Part shown: positions 1-9,000 of the stretch, one piece after another
How the letters are laid out: each line of letters begins with the position of its first letter
How positions within the stretch are numbered: the stretch's first letter is position 1
Assembly (NCBI GenBank): GCA_000333855.2
Contig: CM007340.1
Location: 87,147 to 151,146 of the forward strand
Direction of reading: 5' to 3'
DNA from: Endotrypanum monterogeii
Taxonomy: Eukaryota > Euglenozoa > Kinetoplastea > Trypanosomatida > Trypanosomatidae
Length of the DNA: 64,000 nucleotides
The notes under the pieces: generated by a model
The model's input: the letters and a program-made list of their open reading frames with translations, nothing else
Told to the model about the DNA's origin: nothing
Database searches by the model: none
Made by a program: the position numbers and the translations under genes

Positions 1-3000
1 TGACAACAGCCGCGTTTGCCGCAGCCTCGGGCCTGAGTGGTGAGCTAAGAAGATCATCCAAGGCGGGCACCAATCGCTGCACTGCCTCATGAACAGCTGT
101 TCCGTACACAGTGTAGCGAGCGTAGACAGCCGAGTCGCCATGGGGTCCACTGCAGTCGGTCTCGGAGTCGCTGCGCTCACTCGCTTTCGTATCTGCGTCA
201 GCAGCGGCGCTGGATGATGTCGTTAGGGGACCTTCAACAAGCACACCACGCTCATCCTCACTGCAAGGGATAAGGGCATCGGTCACCTCCTCGATGACGT
301 GGTGCAGTTGCTCAGCCCATGGTCGTGGCGGCTTCTCGGTGCGGCGCCGCTTTGTCTCCGCAGCTGATCGTTCGTGCGCATCCGCCGGCGACTGTTCATG
401 GCGTGCAAGAACACCAGTCACCGCGACGAGGAGAGGTTTCGCGGCAGCAGCAATGTTCGCAGCACTGCAGGCCTGGAGACGTTGTACCACACCCAGCATT
501 CGGTGCAGCGTCTCAAAATACGATTTGCAGACGCCGGGGGGAACTACAGACGCACTGGAGCGACGCAGCGGCTCCTGCAATGTGCAGATTGCCCACAGTT
601 CACTCGATATAGCCGTGAGCTCATGGACAAGTCCCCGCGCCTCCGAAGCGCTTTCGGCGAGCATGTGAGGCTGCACTATCATCCAACCGAGCCCGCTGCA
701 AATGGATTGCACGAGACAAGCAACCTCAACGGCGTCATCGAGTAAAACACGAGATACGGCGAGCATTACGGCACCCCCATCAGTGCTGGTTTCAGAGGAC
801 GCCGCACTTTCTTGCACCGCCATCTCCAGCACACGCAGCTGCTCATGCAAGTGGAACAGCTCACAAACCGTAGCCGCCACGTGCACGGCGTTGGCGAAGA
901 GACTCTCGACTGTACCCGTTCCGCGCTTTACCTGCGCGGCTGAAAGATCGTGGTGCGGCTTCCGCTCCACTTCGCGCAGACGCTGCAACCAGCGAGCAAA
1001 TCGATATTGCTCCGTAGCAGCAGCGCTGAGACGGGCAACTGCAGCTGTCTGGTCGCAGTGCGTCTCACGACACCCCAGCAGTGCCTCGGTCGTGGAGAAG
1101 AGAATCTCCCATGCGCCAACTTGGTTTTCGTGCGTGTGTGGCACCCCAGCCTCGGATAGCCGTTCAAAGAGCGTCTTGAGAGCGCGCACCTTCACCTGAT
1201 TTGAAGTCTTGGGCTGCTGAAGAGCTGAGACGTTCTCGATAATCTCATCGGTAGCGTCTTTCAGGAAGGTGTGAGCCTGAGTGAGGTACACATTTCCACC
1301 CAACCACGGGAGGGCCGGATCCTCTGCAGTGGCAACCGGCGCAACCACCGAGCCCTTTGGAGTGATGGGGACAGCCTTTCCGCTTCGTTCTCTCTTGCCT
1401 CCCTTTGCACCCTTGCGCGCAGCCTCCACTGGGCTCCGCGCATGCTTTCCCTTTTTAGCGCCCGCCCTCACTGGCAAGACGAAGCCCAACGAAGCATCCT
1501 CCTCGCATCGCTCCTCGTCGGCTGTGATAGTCGCAAGAACTGGGGTGCGCAGCGCCTCCTCAAGGCTTCCGAGAACACGCGCCATCTTCAAGTGTGACTT
1601 CTCCGCTGTAGCGCGTACGGCGTAGTAGTTGGCATCCTCCCAGCGCATGATCTTGGCGAACTCAGCGATATCCTCCTCGATCGGCGCCACTGCTTTGTCA
1701 CGCTTCTCTTGCACGAGCGGCTCAAACTGGGCAAAGAAGTCGCATATGTGAAGCAGGGTATTGGCCAGCGGTGCATGCGGCCCCTCCGTGGCGAGAAGAT
1801 GAAATCCGAACCCCTGCAAGAGACGAAGTCGCACACTAAAGTCTCCGTAAAGTGCGCCCCACATAAACTTGGAGGCATATTGGAATGCAGCACGGCAGCG
1901 TCGCAGCAGTGGCGTCCCCTCATCGAGCGAAGTCACTGCTCCCTTGTCCTCATCACTCGACTCGACCATCGCCTCCTCGCCGAGCAGGAGGTCGTAGAGT
2001 TGGAACCACTGCTGTGCCGCCTGGAGCTCAAGCTCGGCACGCTTTGCCTGAAATACATGTTCCCAGCAGTGCAACTCCAGCCGGCGCCAGCGCAGCACGA
2101 AAGAAGATAGTTCCGTCATGTGATGCATCAACGAGACCTCGTGAGATGCGTTGCGCTCCCACTCGTAGCACTCCCGCAACAGTACTTCGCAACCCGCCAT
2201 CACTTTCATGAGTGGGGTCGTCATGGCTGGAAGTGCTGCAATCTTGTGGCCTATACGCAGACATCGCTGCAGAGACGGCGTGTCGGGGAATTGTTTTGCC
2301 AGCCGCTGCACGGCGTCGAGCAAAGTCTGCAGAGGGACGCTGAACCGGCTCAGCTCGTAGACATCGGTGTCGAGAAAAATGTTAAAGCCCGTCGCCCTCC
2401 GCTCCTCCAGCGAGACGGCCGTACCACGCATCTCTGCGCGCAGCAATAAGGCACGGGATTCGAAACCATTAAGAAGAAGTTGCTCATCCCCCTTCGCCAC
2501 TCCAGACGAGGGGCAGCTCAGTGGGGAAAACGTGTGCAGCTCAGCGGAAAGGACGTCGAAGCGGTGCTGAAAGGCGGACATCAACGCAGTAATCTGCGGT
2601 GGTGTCGAGGTGGATGCACTTGGCGCCATCGTGTCCTCCACCATACGTGGAGAAATGAGACGCCAGTAGAACGTGCGATGCACCTCGACGAGGTGACGAA
2701 GGTAGAAGCCGTTTCGCTCCTTGAAGAGAATTCGGGCAAACTTGGCACGCCGTCCCTCGAGGAGATCCTCGGTCTTTTGGTGACCCGACTGACCCGCCGC
2801 ATCGGCCTCCAGGGCATCGACGCTGAACTCGGCCTCAAAGCTCGGGAAGAGCTCCTTCAACTTGCGCATGAGCTTCTCGTCGTCGCCCTCGATCACAGTG
2901 GCCTTCTCCTTGTACATCACCGCGAGCTCGTCAGCCCGGCGCTCCTGCAGCTCCCACTCCTCAACCTGGCGGAACAAAGAACGATACTGTGCAAAGACAT

Positions 3001-6000
3001 CCTCGACAAACCTTCGGCTCGTCCCCTGCGGTGCGATTGCAGATAGCTGAGAGAGGCATGAGTCCAGGTAGACAACGCGGTGGCGTAACAGAGATGGGAT
3101 ATGCTGCTGCGGAGGCATTGGCAATGAGTTCACCAGGGGTGACGGAAATTGCAGCAGGCGAAGCGTATCGATGTAGCTAAAAAGAGTGCGCGGTAGCACA
3201 GCGGAATCTACCGAGGCAGTAGCAGCACGAAGCCTGGTATCTGTAGCACAGCTAGCCCTTGCTGCCATGGAGGCGAGCAGCGCCGCCTCGGCGAAGTTGA
3301 CTGTCACGTCTTCGTACCCACCGTATTCGGCAAGTAGTTGCATTGCCTGCTCGTACAGAAGGTCACTCCACGCCTCTCGGCTAGCAATAATCTCTGCAGC
3401 TGTCGCCCTATCCAAATCTCCTTTAATCGACGACGGCATCTCGAACAAGCTGAGCACGCGAGCATCGCACAGCAACGTCGTGGCCACCTGATACAGCAAC
3501 CTCACCAAGGTGGCGTACTTCATGCCAGTGGTGTCTGGGCGAATCACGTGCTTGCACTGAGCCTTCTGCAGAAACTCCTCCTCCTGCGCCCGCAGCATCA
3601 GCAGTATCTCTCTCTGAGGACTGCGGTGCCGAAGCGAAAGCTGCTCAGCCCAAGCGAACGCCCCATCGAGTCGGTCAAGGATTTCCAGCTCCTTGGTGGC
3701 CACCACTCGTTTACACTCACGTCGATACATCGGATCCACGGGCGACTGCGGCAGCAGAAGACGACACTTGAGGACCCAGAGAAGGGTTACGGCAGGTAAC
3801 ATGTTTGCACAGTCGTCCCCACCGCTGCGAAGTCGACGCAGGAGTGCGGCAATCAGTGTCTTCTGATTCTCGAGCCCCAAAGGCTGCATCGGGGAAGCGG
3901 ATGTGACAAGCATTTCCGCCTGGCCAAAGGCAGCGAGTCGCGAGAGGGCCGCAGCTGAGGTACGGGATGGTGGCAGTGGGATCGGTACGCACGACGTAAG
4001 TTCTGGGAAGCAGGCGCACAACACTCCCACCAACTCGCGGTAAGAGTTCGTGGACCACTCCTCCAACGGCGACGTAGATGCCAAAGGACATGTCTCTAGA
4101 AACGTTGTGAGTCCAGCGAGCGTTTGCAGACGTGCATTGTCAGGGCGGCCAATGTCCATGACAGGCACCTGTGCGGTGTAGCGCATGCACTCTGCCGCAG
4201 CTACCGCCCATGCTCCTGAGAACAAGTGATGCGTACCGGCGACGCCGTGGCGACTCGCAAAGCGACTGACTAGCAGCGGCGTCAGCTCTGAGAGGGCACC
4301 TGTCGTGTCTGACGGATTTTCGGTTGACACCTGGAGAAGACCGCGCCAGAGAGCCAGCTGGATCTCTGTGAAAAGCGGCAAGCGATTTGTGTAAGTGTCG
4401 ACAAAGGACGCCACTCGGTTCTGCAGGGCAGGAATAAGGTGATGCACGGTGGGCATGGGATCCGATGTTACCAGATTTGCGTATGTAGCGGCGGTGGCAC
4501 GAATATATAAGAGTTGCTGAAGACATGTGAAACCCTCTCGAAACGCTGCAGACTCCCAGAGGCGATGAAGCAGCGTCCTCGACTCCTCCACTGCAGTTGC
4601 CTTGGTCCCCCACTTTGTAGCGGAGTTCTCTGAATGTGTCGCAGCGGATGCTGCCTGCGCGGCCGTGTTCCAATCCTGCAGCAAGCGACGCTCCTCTGTT
4701 GTGGTGATGTGGGGAGTGGGGACATAACGATGTAGCAGGGCTTTACCTCCCTGGAGTGGAAAGGGGAGACTGAGGTGCTGCTTCAGCGATTCCAGGAAAT
4801 TTGTGGACGCCTGAACCAACGCCACCGCGTGGGGTATTGCCGGACTCATTTTCGAGGCCGCCTTGCACAACAAGGCTGCATAGGTAACAAGTGGGATGTA
4901 GTTGTCGGTGTGCAGGCCGTGCTCTTCGCTCGCATGCTGGAGAACGAGTCGTGCAAAAGGCGCTGCGAGGCGGAGAAGCTGCTGAAATGCCACAAGCGGC
5001 GCCGCAGTAAAGTTGTGGCTTCCCAGCGCCGCTTGCACCACCCCGCACAAATGCACCAGGGCTTTGTTCACGAGAGTAGAGCTGACCACCTGCATTTGTG
5101 AGCCCCACAGCTCCGTGAGGGCGTCTGCGTGAGGACCAATGAGGAGAACAGCGCGTGTGTACAGCCCCGTGAGCATCTCTGGTGAGCAAAGGTCTGTGCT
5201 CACCACTGTCAGAGCGCGCTCGGCAAGTTTGACTGGAAGATGGGTATGTATCCACAATCGACGCATTTGAGTGACTTCGCTGAGAGCTACGCTGTCGCTG
5301 CACTGCTCCAGCACAAACCAGAGTACCAAGTCCTCTATCCAAGGGCGATCGGCAAAGGTGTGTTGCTGATTCTTCTCTTCTCGTTTCACTGATCCAACGG
5401 CGTGTTTCACATCCTGCTCGGCGATGTCGGCTGACTTTGAAACAAGCTGCTGCAGCGCAAGAGCAGCACGGCCAACACGGCGAGAGACAAGAGATCTTGC
5501 TACGGGGTCGCTGGTGATGATGGTAGAGTTTTCCTTATTCATGACGAGCTGGCTGACCCCATTAGACGTCTCGTCGTCTGGGCCGCCGAGCCACAACGCG
5601 CGCAGCAGTTGGAGACCTTCATCCGTGAAGGACGCAGAAACATCCTCTTGGGCGTCGCTATCTATCATGCGGTCAAGTAGCCCCAGGAGCTCCTGCTTGA
5701 ACCCAGCCCAGTGCCCGCTGCGGTTCTGGATGTAGCGGTGCAAAATCAGTCTCCTCAAGTCGCTGGGGAGGCTGCTGGACCGTAGCAGGGAGCTCGTGCG
5801 AAGCAAGGTAAAGACACTCGGTGCCCCGGCAGACAGTGCGTCGCTGAGTTGCGCACACCCAGGACGCTGAGAATCAGCACGAAAGCCGATGGAGACGAAC
5901 GTGTTGTGGTACTGCAGTAGACGTGAGAGCAGGCACGCCGGAGGCGGACTGAGAGATACCACAGAGATGGCCGTCTCCTCTGTGAACGTGGCGCCTTGCA

Positions 6001-9000
6001 CCAACTTCTGCCGCCTCTGTTCGGCGAGTGATGTGTGGACGCTAAGGGCGAAACTCTCGGGAGATGGTATTGCCACTGGTGCCACGTAGAGCTCCACCGC
6101 ACGATTGCGCATGGCACGCGAAATTTCGCCGTAGCGCGGGTTCAGTGTGGCAAACAGGCGGAAACGGGGATGTGGCCGAACCACGCGCACCTCATCATCG
6201 ACGATACCTTGCTCATTCACAGCAAGAACACCATTCGGCTCTACGAGCGGGTTCAGTCTGTCTAGCACACTCGCATTGCAGTAGTTCACGTTGTCCAGGA
6301 CGAGCCAGTGACCCTGCAGCATTGCCTCCAGCACAAGAGAGTCACGCCACTCAAACTCACCCTGTTTTCCCTCCACCTGATCGAACCCGCCAAGCAAATC
6401 CACTGTGTCGCAGCTCGCCGTCATGGAGAATGTCACCAGCTTTGCCCCAGCAAGGGCAGCAGCGGTGCGCAGCGCGAAGGTTTTGCCAGCGCCGGAGGGA
6501 CCGACCAGCAAGGCAAACTGATTCTGCTCAACGCACACCAGTAGCGATTTGACAAGGTGCGCCTGCGAAGGCAAGAGGAGCAGCGAGCTAAGCTGCTGCA
6601 GGTCTGAGACACTGATGGCACCTGCATCGCGTTTCATCAGGCGTTTTCGGTCGAAGTACACTGCACCTTCGTGGATGAGAAAGTCGGAGTCGCACCCGTC
6701 CCGCACATCCCTCTCCACCTCTACTTTGGAGAAACACAACTCCAACGCCAAACGGCATCGTTGAGCATCTTCTTCGGTGCGCATGCGCTGGATAAAAAGC
6801 ATGTCAGCGACTGCCGTCGGTCGCTCGCGCAAATCGTACGACTGAATCAGTTTTGCCCAGCGCAACACATCACGCAGGTTGAACTCCCAGGGGCTTCCTC
6901 GCAAGCCATACTCACGGCGCACCATCGTCTCGTGCTGCAATCGACCCACGAAGTCAACCATTCGTCGCAGTGTTGCCTCTCCGATATCGGGACACACCGC
7001 CTGAGCAATCACAATCAGATCGCCAACGTCGAACGCTTCGACGCGTACCTTAATGAATCGGTTAACGAAACTTGAAGGCAGACCCTTCCGACCGCCACCC
7101 TCCAGCAACGGATTCTGGCACGCGAACACACGAAAATCGGCGTGCGCATGGAATTCCTCGTTTAGCTCGGGAATAAATACAGTGGAGCGGTGGTCGAGCA
7201 AGGCGTTCAGGCCCTCCAGCACGGATTGGCTCGCCAAGTTCAGCTCGTCGAGTATCACCCACGAGCCCTCTTTCAGGGCTCGCAAGAGAACACCATCCGA
7301 CCATGCAAACTGAGGGCCTTTCAGACGACCTGTACTATCGCACTCCTGCAGCGACAACGCCCCTTCGTCATTTATGGTGGCGACCGAGACCCCTCCCCCT
7401 GTAGCGTCCGCAGTCATCTCCTGCTCAACGACATCGCTGGGGCTTGGCAGATATGTACCAAACAGGTCCATGATGTCCGTCTGTTCGCTCAAGTTGATGC
7501 GCACCACCGGCCGACCTAGCGCACAGCCGAGAGCCTCCACGATGCTGGTTTTACCCACGCCTGGACTACCCTCCAGTAAAACGGCTTTTTTCACGAGACT
7601 CGCCCGCATCAGCTTTGACAAATTGCGCTGCGTTGCTGGTGCACCGAAAAAGAAACGGTTCTGCATCGATGCTGGAAGCTGCGGTTCGGCCATGTCGTCG
7701 CACATCTCCCAGAAAGGCTTCGCAAATAGAGTCATATGGTCAATCGGTGGCTGCCCGCATCGTGTCAACTCCTGCAATGCCTGCGATGTGCAGCTTTTTC
7801 TCACTACTGCACACGATGCCTCTGATTGCCCGCTGCCAACACCAATGCCATCGAGAATGACAGCGTCGAGCCCATGAAGAAAGGCAACCTCTGGTGGGCA
7901 GCGGCCATGTGCAGCGTTCATAAATGACACCCAGCTGATGACATCTCGGATACTGATATGCTGTGGAGAGCCAGATCTGACAGTGGACTGTGAAACGCTG
8001 CAAAGAACCGCCGCCATGTGTGGAGCCCACAGAGCCAGCTCTGCTTTCAGGCGGCGGGAGAGAATCATGCTTACCTCCTCCACATCCGTAGTGGGGCGGA
8101 CATAGATCTCCGTGAAGCGATTACGAAGAGCGGGAGATAGTTCTTTTTTTCCGAAATCGCCACCTGGATTCATGGTAGCCATGACAAGAAACTGCTCGTG
8201 AGCTACAATGCAGTCGGCGCTGCTCTTCTCCGCCAGTGTCACGCTGCGCGAAGGCTCCAGTACACTGTTCAGTCGTTCCAGTACACTGTCCTCAGTGAGC
8301 GAAATCTCATCGAGCACAAACATGTCACCGTTAAGCATACTCTCCACCAGTGGGCCGTTCCTCCATTCAAACAATCCCAGATCTCGGCGATCGGGTGGAG
8401 AAGGTCGAAGACTTCCGAGAAAGTCTGCCGCCTCTGTGTGCTGATGGCAGTTGAGGATGTGGAGTGGTATTCCAAGCAGTGCCGCCCAGAGCTGGCAGAC
8501 TGTGGTCTTGCTGCTCCCAGTTTCGCCAACCAGCAAAACAGGCTCCTTGTGTTCCAGGCAAATGCCGACTATCGTGAACAGGCGCTGCATCGACTCCGTC
8601 CATACGATTTTGAACTCGTCAATGACGCCACTTTCAACCTGACGAAAATACTGCTCCACAAATGGCCAGTGCGATGGGCAATAGATCACCTTATCGATCA
8701 GCTCGGTCTTACTCACTGACTCGATCACGTCTCGCACGATCTGACGCTCGCTGGGCTTGCGGCAGCGCTCTCCCAGAAGCAGGAATCCGTGTTCCGCCAG
8801 CTGCTGATATGTTTCTGGATGTCGCTCCGCCCAGCGAAACAGGTCTCGAGGGGTAATAAAGCCATGACGACCCGCAAAAATCTGCGAGTTTTGGCGGTGT
8901 ATTTGCAGCGCGGTCATCACCTCTACCATTTTCTCTGCGAAGCTCTGAGGAAGTGAGTAGCGTCGGCATAGAATAGTGGTGATCTCTGTAGTCGGGATTT

